A stretch of 64,000 nt of DNA from Marinisporobacter balticus (GTDB taxonomy: Bacteria > Bacillota > Clostridia > Peptostreptococcales > Thermotaleaceae), in assembly GCF_004345705.1 (NCBI RefSeq), contig NZ_SLWV01000019.1:7760-71759 (forward strand). The letters are read 5' to 3'. The position numbers were made by a program, and so were the translations under genes. A model generated the notes under the pieces. The model saw nothing but the letters and a program-made list of their open reading frames with translations. It did not search any database and was not told the DNA's origin. Of this stretch, positions 15,273 through 23,282 are shown in pieces (the stretch's first letter is position 1; each line of letters begins with the position of its first letter).

Positions 15273-15512
15273 TTACATGCTTGCCATTTTTCTGCACTCA
15301 TTAGCGCACATATTACAGATATCAGCACACTTCTTGCAGTGAGCATCTTTAAACATAGCACATTCAACTAGAATACTTACACAATTTTTTCTCGCATTCA
15401 AATCTGATTCATTTAGACAAGCTGTAAAGCACTCATAGCAAGCTTGGGTACATTTTGAGCAAGCATCTATGCATGCTTGATATTTGTCAGTTGCATTTGT
15501 TACCATTCCCAT
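15273..15512 (-). CDS. four-helix-bundle cysteine-rich copper-storage-like protein (DUF326 type)
   Basis: A 79-residue protein with 13 cysteines in CxxxCxxxC and CxxC arrays: YQACIDACSKCTQACYECF, then CVSILVECAMF and HCKKCADICNMCANEC. This fits the Csp/DUF326 four-helix family, which binds many Cu(I) ions through cysteines lining the bundle. The ribosome site GGAGG lies about 7 bases before ATG 15512. There is no signal peptide, so a cytosolic metal store or buffer is likely. It stands alone among mobile remnants without a copper exporter beside it. Confidence 0.85.
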   Translation of the reverse strand: MGMVTNATDKYQACIDACSKCTQACYECFTACLNESDLNARKNCVSILVECAMFKDAHCKKCADICNMCANECRKMASM

Positions 15513-15582
15513 TTAAATTACCTCCAAAAATTTTTTTGTTTCTAAGTTATTATCTATAGTTTTGCACAAATGAAGCCTTTAT

Positions 15583-16716
15583 AAAATTATCCATACCGCT
15601 GCAAGATGTATAAATCTGAATGTAGGCAATAGAACTTGATGCTGATAATCTCCTAAGCCTAAATGCTACTTCATATCTATGATTGCTATTTCGATAGAAA
15701 AACGTGAGCCATAAATTGCAATAATTTGAGTTGGATTCAGCGTTATGTCTGTACTGATTAATGCCATTACATTACTACCCAGTTTTGTGACCACTATTCG
15801 TACTTTACGGTCAAGCGCTAATACCCATAAGTCTTTTGCCACAACTTCAATGGCTCTTATTTTTTCATATAAGCATACAGATATCGATTGGATAGGTTCA
15901 GTTTTAAAAAGATCAACTATTTTTATCTTTTGTCCTCTTTTTCTTGGTCTGCCACGTTTCTTTGTTTGAGGTTTCTTAAGGTCTAAATACCCCACTGCAT
16001 TTCTTTTTAATTTTGTAATCACATGAATAGGAGTTTTTCTACTCAAAAGTGGTTGTATAAATGACTTATTACTAAAGTAGGCATCTGCTACTACCCTGAC
16101 AGTATGCTTACAGGTCCAATCTGCAAACTGAAATATGTAGCATGGACATTGTCCCAGAAGTTCATGGGAGTTGCTATTCCATCCGCATCAGACATCCATT
16201 GAGCAGGGGTTCAACTTACCAGATATTAAGCGGAAAATGAGTGGGAAATATAAAAATCGGTTCGATAAAAAAGAACCAACAATACCTAAAATTCCCCAAT
16301 GGTGACCTATGATATACTTACCTTTTTCTGCATTGCTACTGTGGTTATTCCACTTTTGAATACCAAGTATTCTTTCAGAATTCTTTGCTATAAGGCTAGT
16401 GTCATAAGCTACCAATAGCGACCCATGGATCATAAAATTATTTGGAAATAACGCTAAAAGCTTATAAAGCAATTGTTTCATAACACCCATGCAGTCCCAC
16501 TGGTTTTTGCTTAAGAACCGTTCCCAACTTGCCAAATGCTTCTTGTAAAAAAACAATATCTATGAATATTTCTGGTAGTCTTTCGTCCTTCAGTTACTAA
16601 AAGGCAACAAATAAAGCTAACAAAATATTTGTAGTTTGGTATGGATAACAATTATTTAGGAAATAATAACAACGGCAGTATTTCTTGAGGAATATAAATG
16701 TACATGAATATCACTC
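15583..16716 (-). pseudogene. degenerate IS4/IS701-like transposase
   Basis: Minus-strand pieces in several frames reconstruct one DDE transposase. The N-terminal ILPLLLFPK-like start carries stops. The middle piece 16556-16188 has LLVAYDTSLIAKNSERILG and NAEKGKYIIGHHWGILG. The C-terminal piece 16046-15666 has VRVVADAYFSNKS just before it, then IAIYGSRFSIEIAI, the YxxRxxIE signature of IS4-type enzymes. An in-frame stop at 15666-15668 interrupts DMK*HLGLGDYQ. At least two frameshifts and two nonsense changes make it inactive. Confidence 0.75.
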
Positions 16717-16904
16717 CTTTGCTGGGGGTCTATTTTGTACATATATTCCTCTTTTATTTTGAAAATTATTACGTTAATTTATGGAAATAATTTAAAAAGT
16801 ACAAAACTGTAGTATTTAAGTGTGATATTAAATTTATATAATATCATTATACAATGGTTTATAAATATGTAGATCATAATTATTATGCTTAAAAAACTAT
16901 TTTG

Positions 16905-16933
16905 TTGACAAGGTTGGTCGGTCGTGATAAACT
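16905..16933 (+). promoter_or_regulatory. promoter of the second BlaI/BlaR1-ABC operon
   Basis: TTGACA (16905-16910) and TAAACT (16928-16933) with a 17-base spacer that contains GGTTGGTCGGTC. The transcript would start near 16940 and include the CAAC tract. The GGTTGG in the spacer is complementary to the CAAC repeats, a possible operator or leader fold. Confidence 0.6.
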
Positions 16934-16948
16934 AAAAAAGGTTGATAG

Positions 16949-16980
16949 CAACCAACCAACCAACCAACCAACCAACCAAC
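16949..16980 (+). repeat. (CAAC)8 tetranucleotide tract before the ribosome site
   Basis: Exactly eight CAAC units (32 bases) end directly against GGAGGTGAT, the ribosome site of the blaI gene at 16996. Such tracts change length by slipped-strand mispairing. Here this would alter the leader between promoter and ribosome site, not the reading frame. The GGTTG at 16940-16944 can pair with the repeats in the RNA. Confidence 0.85.
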
Positions 16981-16995
16981 GGAGGTGATTAATTA

Positions 16996-17361
16996 ATGGA
17001 AAAAAATTTAAAATTGTTTGATGCAGAATACAAGTTTATGAGTATTGTTTGGGAGCATGAACCTGTAAACTCTACTGAATTGACACGATTGTGCCAAAAG
17101 AAGCTTGGTTGGAAAAAACCAACGACTTACTCAATGATTAAAAAATTAAGCGAGCGGGGTATTATGAAAAACGAAAATGCTACCGTCACAACACTTATTG
17201 AGCGAGAGCAAGTTCAAAAATACGAAGCCGATACACTTTTGGAAAAAGCATTTGGAGGTTGTGTTCCTTCTTTTATAGCGACCTTTTTGAAAGGTAAAAC
17301 ATTGTCCGAAAAGGAAGCCCAGGAGATTAAACAAATGATAGAGGGAGCGATGAAAAAATGA
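16996..17361 (+). CDS. BlaI/MecI-family repressor (second pair)
   Basis: A 121-residue winged-helix repressor: FDAEYKFMSIVWEHEPVNS, the HTH WKKPTTYSMIKKLSERG and the dimer segment FGGCVPSFIATFLKG, ending in a helix LSEKEAQEIKQMIEG. It is closely similar in layout to the first BlaI, differing throughout, so it is a paralogue rather than a recent copy. GGAGGTGAT lies before ATG 16996. It overlaps the next gene by 4 bases and heads a tight seven-gene operon that it presumably represses. Confidence 0.93.
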   Translation: MEKNLKLFDAEYKFMSIVWEHEPVNSTELTRLCQKKLGWKKPTTYSMIKKLSERGIMKNENATVTTLIEREQVQKYEADTLLEKAFGGCVPSFIATFLKGKTLSEKEAQEIKQMIEGAMKK

Positions 17362-18872
17362 TACCATTATTTATAAAAATTTTTAATATGAGTTTTTCCG
17401 CGGGTATAGTGGCTTTGGCTGTCATGCTTGTTCGTATGCCACTGAAAAAAGCTCCTAAGATATATTCATATGTTATTTGGGTTGTGGTATTGTTTCGATT
17501 AATCTGCCCATTTGGTATTTACAGCCGATTAAGCCTTTTGTTTACCTCGGAGTATGTACTACCACCGGATATCCTTTATACGGTAAACCCTAAAATAACA
17601 AGCAATATTCCGATTCTGGATAATATAGCAAATATGGCAATTACAAATGTTTTGCCAGCGGATAGTATGGAGAATAGCATAAACCCGATACAGTCTGTGC
17701 TAGAAATTGTGAGTTTTATTTGGTTCCTTGGGGTAGCTGTACTGCTGTTATATGGGGTAATCGAATATATCCGCCTAAAACGAAATGTGTATTATGCAAC
17801 CCTTGTGGAAGGAAACATTTACGAAACGGATAATATCAAAACTCCATTTGTACTAGGGTTTATCCATCCAAAGATATTTATTCCTACCACCTTGGAATCT
17901 ACACAATATGACTACATTATAAAACATGAGCAAATCCACATAATGCGCCGAGATTACTTGATCAAGCTGTTTTCATTTATGGTACTTGCCATTCATTGGT
18001 TGAATCCTCTGATATGGGTTAGCTATTTCCTTATGTCAAAAGATATGGAAATGTCTTGTGATGAGGCAGTATTGCGAAAGGAAGAAGAAGATATACGGAA
18101 GGATTATTCATTATCATTGCTTGATTTGTCCACGAAAAGAACGGGCATAATGAATCCCATCGCCTTTGGGGAAAGCGATGTAAAATGGCGGATTAAAAAC
18201 GTAATAAACTTTAAAAAACACGCCCCATGGATAAACATCGCTTCTATCTTGATTGTAATGTTTTTTCTTACAGGATTTATATCAAACCGTACACCTTATC
18301 CCTATCTTGTTATATGTGAGGAGGAGTTAGCTGATCCTGCTATGATGTTTGTTGACGGGGCTTTCTACAGTGATACAGGGGAAACCATCGAGACTTTACC
18401 GGAGGATGGTTGGGAGCATATAGGGAATATTGTCAGAACGGTTCCCCAAAGCATACTGAAAGTGGAGGAGGAATTTGTCTCTAATACGTTAGAATCGGGA
18501 GTAGAAGTGTATGGTAATGACTTTGACACAATCCACAAATATGTGGCGTTGACGGATGGCTGCTTTATGTTATATGAGCGTATCTTTGAATCCGTAAGGC
18601 TGGAAATTAAGAAAGGTCCAGAAGGGGATATGCCCTATTCTTTTGTAGGTACATTACTTGAGGATGGCACCCTTGGGAAAAAAGGGGATACTGTAGAGGT
18701 TGTATGTACTGACAATATTGAAATTGTAGGGTTTGGAAACCTTACCGTAGGGCAAGAAGTATGGGTTGACTATACGGATATTATGAAAAATGCAGGGCAT
18801 CCACAGATTAAGGTAGTTTCTATGGCAATTCCACCGGCTGGATTTGTAGAATCATATGAAAAAGGAGAATAA
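17358..18872 (+). CDS. BlaR1-type M56 metalloprotease sensor (second pair)
   Basis: A 504-residue membrane protein with an N-terminal helix pair, helices near residues 110-135, the protease motif HEQIH (H190) and EMSCDE, a helix after WINIASILIVMFFLTGF, and a short exterior domain (about residues 315-504). The exterior domain has no penicillin-binding motifs; it ends in an OB-like stretch with VGFGNLTVGQEVWVDY. It overlaps blaI by 4 bases (ATGA). By analogy, an extracellular signal activates the protease and inactivates the repressor, switching on the lipoproteins and ABC transporter that follow. Confidence 0.9.
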   Translation: MIPLFIKIFNMSFSAGIVALAVMLVRMPLKKAPKIYSYVIWVVVLFRLICPFGIYSRLSLLFTSEYVLPPDILYTVNPKITSNIPILDNIANMAITNVLPADSMENSINPIQSVLEIVSFIWFLGVAVLLLYGVIEYIRLKRNVYYATLVEGNIYETDNIKTPFVLGFIHPKIFIPTTLESTQYDYIIKHEQIHIMRRDYLIKLFSFMVLAIHWLNPLIWVSYFLMSKDMEMSCDEAVLRKEEEDIRKDYSLSLLDLSTKRTGIMNPIAFGESDVKWRIKNVINFKKHAPWINIASILIVMFFLTGFISNRTPYPYLVICEEELADPAMMFVDGAFYSDTGETIETLPEDGWEHIGNIVRTVPQSILKVEEEFVSNTLESGVEVYGNDFDTIHKYVALTDGCFMLYERIFESVRLEIKKGPEGDMPYSFVGTLLEDGTLGKKGDTVEVVCTDNIEIVGFGNLTVGQEVWVDYTDIMKNAGHPQIKVVSMAIPPAGFVESYEKGE

Positions 18873-18873
18873 T

Positions 18874-19932
18874 GTGAAAAAATTACTAGTGATAACAGTA
18901 TATATATTCTTATTTATAGCATCCACAGGTTGTTCCCATAATGCTGAACTGCCAGTGGAGGCTAATGAACCCGAAATGGAAAATACAGTGAATCCTTTTC
19001 AATCCAATGATGAAGATATAGGGATTATGGGAAGCATTTCACACGGACCAAGTATTCTCAATGTTGATGAAAATAATCATAGGGTGCCGTGGGTTTATGA
19101 TGGCAAAGAAATCTACATTGAATACCGTGTAAAGGCTTCTGGCAAAGCAAAAAATATGGGGTTTTTTATATTCGTGGATGGCATACCACAGCCATATAAA
19201 GTGGATGATACAAAAGCCCCATATGAATATATGCACACCTTTGAACTCAAGGAAGATGATGTTGATCTACCATTTACATTCATATTTTCACCTGTTACCG
19301 GTAAGCAAGGTGAAACACTTGATCTTACTATAACGAGTATTTATAATCCAAGGTTTATGCCGGATATGAATGAAACATCATCTTATGGAGGCTATCATGG
19401 ACTTTTACCGGCATTTTATCAACTTTCTTTTGAGGCGGATGGGAAAGCCCCAGATGATCAGTCAAGGGAAGTTAAAGGGACTATAAATCTATCCAAGGAA
19501 CCGGTAACAAACAAATTTATGGAAATTTTAAATAACAACAATTTTATGCAGGATATTGATATGGATGTGTTCAACAGCCAAATATTCAGCCTTATTTACT
19601 ATGATGGTTCTTCTATAATGGATCATTACAAAATAAATGATGACGGTACACTACATGTAACTTATAAACTGTGTGGTCATGGAGGACTGGAATATACAAC
19701 CACCTTCTATATTAATCACCAACCAATATCAATTGGCGAAGGGACATCTATAGATACTACCATTGAAAAAGGTTCTGTATCGGTGATTGAGCTTGATATT
19801 AACTTAGACAATCTGGAAGATTTCAATACCTTTTATGCCATATCGGCTCCGAAAAACGCAAGAGATTTTCCAGATGGTATTTTTGAAGCTGAAAAAACAC
19901 AATCAATATTACTTTATAAAAAAGGAGAATAA
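18874..19932 (+). CDS. lipoprotein of the BlaI/BlaR1-ABC operon
   Basis: A 352-residue secreted lipoprotein. The start GTG 18874 is preferred because AAGGAG lies 6 bases upstream inside the end of the previous gene. The signal peptide KKLLVITVYIFLFIASTGC ends in the lipobox STGC. The mature part looks beta-rich with two similar halves (IEYRVKASGKAKNMGFFIFVD and VTYKLCGHGGLEYTTTFYIN), suggesting an internal duplication of an immunoglobulin-like module. It is probably anchored on the outer membrane face, next to the sensor and transporter. The family was not recognised. Confidence 0.8.
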   Translation: MKKLLVITVYIFLFIASTGCSHNAELPVEANEPEMENTVNPFQSNDEDIGIMGSISHGPSILNVDENNHRVPWVYDGKEIYIEYRVKASGKAKNMGFFIFVDGIPQPYKVDDTKAPYEYMHTFELKEDDVDLPFTFIFSPVTGKQGETLDLTITSIYNPRFMPDMNETSSYGGYHGLLPAFYQLSFEADGKAPDDQSREVKGTINLSKEPVTNKFMEILNNNNFMQDIDMDVFNSQIFSLIYYDGSSIMDHYKINDDGTLHVTYKLCGHGGLEYTTTFYINHQPISIGEGTSIDTTIEKGSVSVIELDINLDNLEDFNTFYAISAPKNARDFPDGIFEAEKTQSILLYKKGE

Positions 19933-19934
19933 AT

Positions 19935-21155
19935 ATGAGAAAATTATTTTGTTCTATTGCATTCGTTTTGATTCTATTATTGCCAGGTTGTACAAGTATG
20001 GGGTTGGTTCAGTCTAATACTTCGGTTAAAGCCCCAGACAGTAATGTTTTGAGTCAAACAACGTTTGCCTCAGATAATTTATCCAATACCCTATCCAATC
20101 AAACCATAAAGAATATCGACACAAGTAAAATACAAGGTAAAATTAAGAATGTATATTATATTGAAAAAAATAAGATACTTATCCTAGCTGATAACCTATA
20201 TCTCTATGACCTTTTCACAGGAAAGGTACTAAATCAAACTGAAAAGGTAGACTTTGATCTGGAAGAATACCATGTGATAGACAATGGCATCGCTGTCATT
20301 GGTATAAGCTATGACATAAGTGATGAAGACGGTAGCAGCGGGTTTGGTATAAGCGATGGTGCTTTTAGGGATTCCTACGTTATTAACATTTATGATCTAG
20401 AGCTGAACAAGCTAAACGAGATTAGCATCAATAAGCTAATGGGTGAGGATGAATTTGTTGGTGATACGGAACAAATGTCAGTATCCAAGGATGGTCGAAA
20501 AATTGCGTTTGCAACACTGGACGGATTGTTTCTTTATGATATTAACAGTAAAACCAAAACGACCTTAGTGGATCTTCTTGATGAGAATAGGTCAAAACGT
20601 TCAGGATTAGTAGGTTTTGATCAAGTAGCATTTGTTCAAAACGACAATATCATTGCGTTTAAATCGAAGAGCTTAGATGTTCCCCCAGTATACGGAAAGA
20701 GCTCCTTTGACACCTACGGAACAATTAACATCGATGGCTCGGGACTTTTAGTAAAAAGAAGTACGAATTATTCCGTAAAACAGTTGATTCCTTACAATGC
20801 CTTTGGGTTTTTAGCTGAGGATTTTACCGTGCCTTCCGGGAACCTGATGGTATTTGATTTTAATTCGGGGGAATCTAAGATTCTAAAAACAAAAACTCAA
20901 AAAGAAAGTGGTACTGTATTCGGTTCAGAAGACGGACAGTTTTTTGCCACATCTACTTTTGATAAGAACAACTTCGAGGTCAGAGTGTACGACGCAGAAA
21001 AGGGCAGTATGGTGATGGAAAAAGTCATAGACGCAGACCCCAATGTGGCTTGTGAGCCGGAGGTTCGTGTCATTGATGAACTGAGGATCTGTATTGTTTT
21101 GGTAGCCAACAGGCAGACCGATTTATCAACACAGTGTCTTGTATTCAGCTTTTAG
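19935..21155 (+). CDS. lipoprotein with beta-propeller-like repeats
   Basis: A 406-residue protein with signal peptide RKLFCSIAFVLILLLPGC (lipobox LPGC). The mature part has repeating stretches such as ILADNLYLYDLFTGKVL, IAFATLDGLFLYDINSK and LMVFDFNSGESKIL, typical of WD40/YVTN-like propeller blades. AAAGGAG precedes ATG 19935, 2 bases after the previous stop. It is probably an extracytoplasmic sensor or binding partner of the transporter. The C-terminal part of the last permease in the operon has a related propeller-like domain. Confidence 0.8.
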   Translation: MRKLFCSIAFVLILLLPGCTSMGLVQSNTSVKAPDSNVLSQTTFASDNLSNTLSNQTIKNIDTSKIQGKIKNVYYIEKNKILILADNLYLYDLFTGKVLNQTEKVDFDLEEYHVIDNGIAVIGISYDISDEDGSSGFGISDGAFRDSYVINIYDLELNKLNEISINKLMGEDEFVGDTEQMSVSKDGRKIAFATLDGLFLYDINSKTKTTLVDLLDENRSKRSGLVGFDQVAFVQNDNIIAFKSKSLDVPPVYGKSSFDTYGTINIDGSGLLVKRSTNYSVKQLIPYNAFGFLAEDFTVPSGNLMVFDFNSGESKILKTKTQKESGTVFGSEDGQFFATSTFDKNNFEVRVYDAEKGSMVMEKVIDADPNVACEPEVRVIDELRICIVLVANRQTDLSTQCLVFSF

Positions 21156-21180
21156 AGTTAACAGTGTTATTGGAGGACTT

Positions 21181-22059
21181 ATGCTTATGAATATTTTATT
21201 TAAAAACATCTCAAAGCAATATAAGGGCAAGTATGCTTTGAAAAACTTCTCATCAAGTTTAGACAACGGTGTTTATGGACTCTTGGGTGCAAACGGTGCA
21301 GGAAAAACCACCTTAATTAATATTTTTGTAGGCATACTCAAAAGTGATATGGGCAGTATTGTTGTTGATGGAATGGATACCAGAGAAATGGGGCTTGACT
21401 TTTTATCCCATATTGGTTATATGCCCCAGTATCCACGGTTTTATAAGAATTTTACGGTCTATGATTTTCTATTATATATAAGTACATTGAAAAGTATTCC
21501 CTCTGTATTAGCAGAAAAGAGGATAAAGGAACTTTTAGACATTGTAAATTTAAGGGATGCCGCCCATAAAAAAATTGGTGCTTTATCTGGAGGGATGCGA
21601 CAACGAGTTGGGATTGCCCAAGCTATGCTCAATGATCCCGATATACTGATTCTTGATGAACCTACAGCGGGTCTTGACCCCCAGGAAAGAATCCGATTTC
21701 GTAATCTTATTACAAAATTTTCGGGAAATAGGGTTGTTTTGTTGGCTACACATATTGTTTCAGACGTTGAATTTATTGCTAATCAGGTCATCCTGTTAAA
21801 AGAGGGGCAACTCATAAAACAGGACGCACCTGAGGTCCTTATGCAAGAAATTGAGGGCAAAGTGTGGCTTGTATCTGCTAATGATAAAATACTCAATGAA
21901 AAAGCACCCCATTTGAAAATTAGTAATATGTACCGAGAAAACCAGTGTATTCAATTAAGGGTGATCGATGATCATAAACCTGCTGAAAATGCAGTTTGTG
22001 TGTCCCCAAATCTTGAAGATGTTTTCCTGTACTACAATAGCGAGGGTGAACAATGGTAA
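21181..22059 (+). CDS. ABC transporter ATP-binding protein
   Basis: About 292 residues energising the membrane partners encoded next. Seen: Walker A LLGANGAGKTTL, Q-loop YMPQYP, signature LSGGMRQRVG, Walker B ILILDEPTAGLDP and switch histidine LATH. GGAGG lies 4 bases before ATG 21181 (10 before an ATG two codons later); an upstream in-frame ATG at 21139 lies within the previous gene. The type resembles ATPases of antibiotic- or peptide-export ABC-2 systems. It overlaps the first permease gene by 7 bases. Confidence 0.93.
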   Translation: MLMNILFKNISKQYKGKYALKNFSSSLDNGVYGLLGANGAGKTTLINIFVGILKSDMGSIVVDGMDTREMGLDFLSHIGYMPQYPRFYKNFTVYDFLLYISTLKSIPSVLAEKRIKELLDIVNLRDAAHKKIGALSGGMRQRVGIAQAMLNDPDILILDEPTAGLDPQERIRFRNLITKFSGNRVVLLATHIVSDVEFIANQVILLKEGQLIKQDAPEVLMQEIEGKVWLVSANDKILNEKAPHLKISNMYRENQCIQLRVIDDHKPAENAVCVSPNLEDVFLYYNSEGEQW

Positions 22060-23282
22060 ATTTGATTAAATATGAATTAAAAAAACATTTTTTGAAGAGA
22101 TCAATTCTCATTGCCATACTTATATTTTCAGTGATCAATTTTATTAAAATACATAGCATTTATCAAGAAAACTCCTATATCGCCGAAAGTACATCTCCAA
22201 TATGGCACGAAGTATACTGGAAGTTATATGATCAATTTAGTGGCGTAATCACACAGGAGAAGATTGAAGAACTGCTATCCATTTATAGACCATTAGAACA
22301 GAAAACCGCTGATTTGACCGCCAGTACTAGAACCGACGACCCAAATACATATACAGGAAATGTATACAGCGACTATTACCTTTTGACAAGGTATTATGTA
22401 CAGCCCATGGAGTACGCTTATATGTACCAATTCGCTGCCAATGATATTGTGGGGACAGCACAGAACAACATGATATTTTACGATGAAATAGGAAATAAGT
22501 ATAAGTATCGTGAAAATCAGATGATTGCCAAGCTTTTTGCTAATAGGTCTATCACAGATTTATCTTACACAGAGATGTACCAATACTATTTGGAATATGA
22601 CTTTTCATCCTTGCTGGTTTTGCTTATTTGTCTATATGGATTGGTGGGGGTTTTTGTATCAGAGAAAGAAGCCGATATGGATACGCTCCTCCTAACCACT
22701 GTGTCAGGGGGAAGAAAAACGGTGCTTGCAAAAATAATTGCCTCCATGCTTTTTATATTTGTAGTATGCTTGTGGTTCTGGCTGCTGGATTTTGTGGGAT
22801 TTTCCATTATTTTTGGTTCCCTTGAGGGGGCAGCACTCCCCATTTATACCCTTAAAAGCTTTGAAAATGCGTGTATAAACCTTTCGATGAGCCAGTATGC
22901 CATAGTATCTGCGGTGATTAAAACAGGTGGCATGATGGTTTTGGGAGAGATTTTTCTATTGATCTCCTCAGCTTCAAAAAATGCCATGTTGCCATTTTCA
23001 GCCAATCTGGTAGTGACCGGCATAGCCATCCTCCATAAGGAAATCATGGAAGGTTCAGGATACATATTGGCTAAAATCGCCAATCCTTTTATACTTGTAG
23101 CCAATAGTGAGTTGTTTAGACAAACAGAGTTTGTCAATTTTCTCGGTATTCCAGTACAAAGCTATGTTGGGGCTTTAGGGTTGGGCATACTGATGGGTAT
23201 AGTCTTTCTATTCTTACTTCTGTTTACTGGGAGAAAAAATGCCATCGTGAAGGGAAAGGCGGGGGCGAACAATGAATTATGA
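22053..23282 (+). CDS. ABC-2-type permease
   Basis: A 409-residue membrane protein. It opens with a basic end and helix (KKHFLKRSILIAILIFSVINF), followed by a large exterior loop (about residues 35-175) and then five or so helices (SSLLVLLICLYGLVGVFV; MLFIFVVCLWFWLLDFVGF; the final LGLGILMGIVFLFLLLF). This fits ABC-2 export permeases. Its start overlaps the ATPase gene and its end overlaps the next permease by 11 bases, so expression is coupled. Confidence 0.85.
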   Translation: MVNLIKYELKKHFLKRSILIAILIFSVINFIKIHSIYQENSYIAESTSPIWHEVYWKLYDQFSGVITQEKIEELLSIYRPLEQKTADLTASTRTDDPNTYTGNVYSDYYLLTRYYVQPMEYAYMYQFAANDIVGTAQNNMIFYDEIGNKYKYRENQMIAKLFANRSITDLSYTEMYQYYLEYDFSSLLVLLICLYGLVGVFVSEKEADMDTLLLTTVSGGRKTVLAKIIASMLFIFVVCLWFWLLDFVGFSIIFGSLEGAALPIYTLKSFENACINLSMSQYAIVSAVIKTGGMMVLGEIFLLISSASKNAMLPFSANLVVTGIAILHKEIMEGSGYILAKIANPFILVANSELFRQTEFVNFLGIPVQSYVGALGLGILMGIVFLFLLLFTGRKNAIVKGKAGANNEL

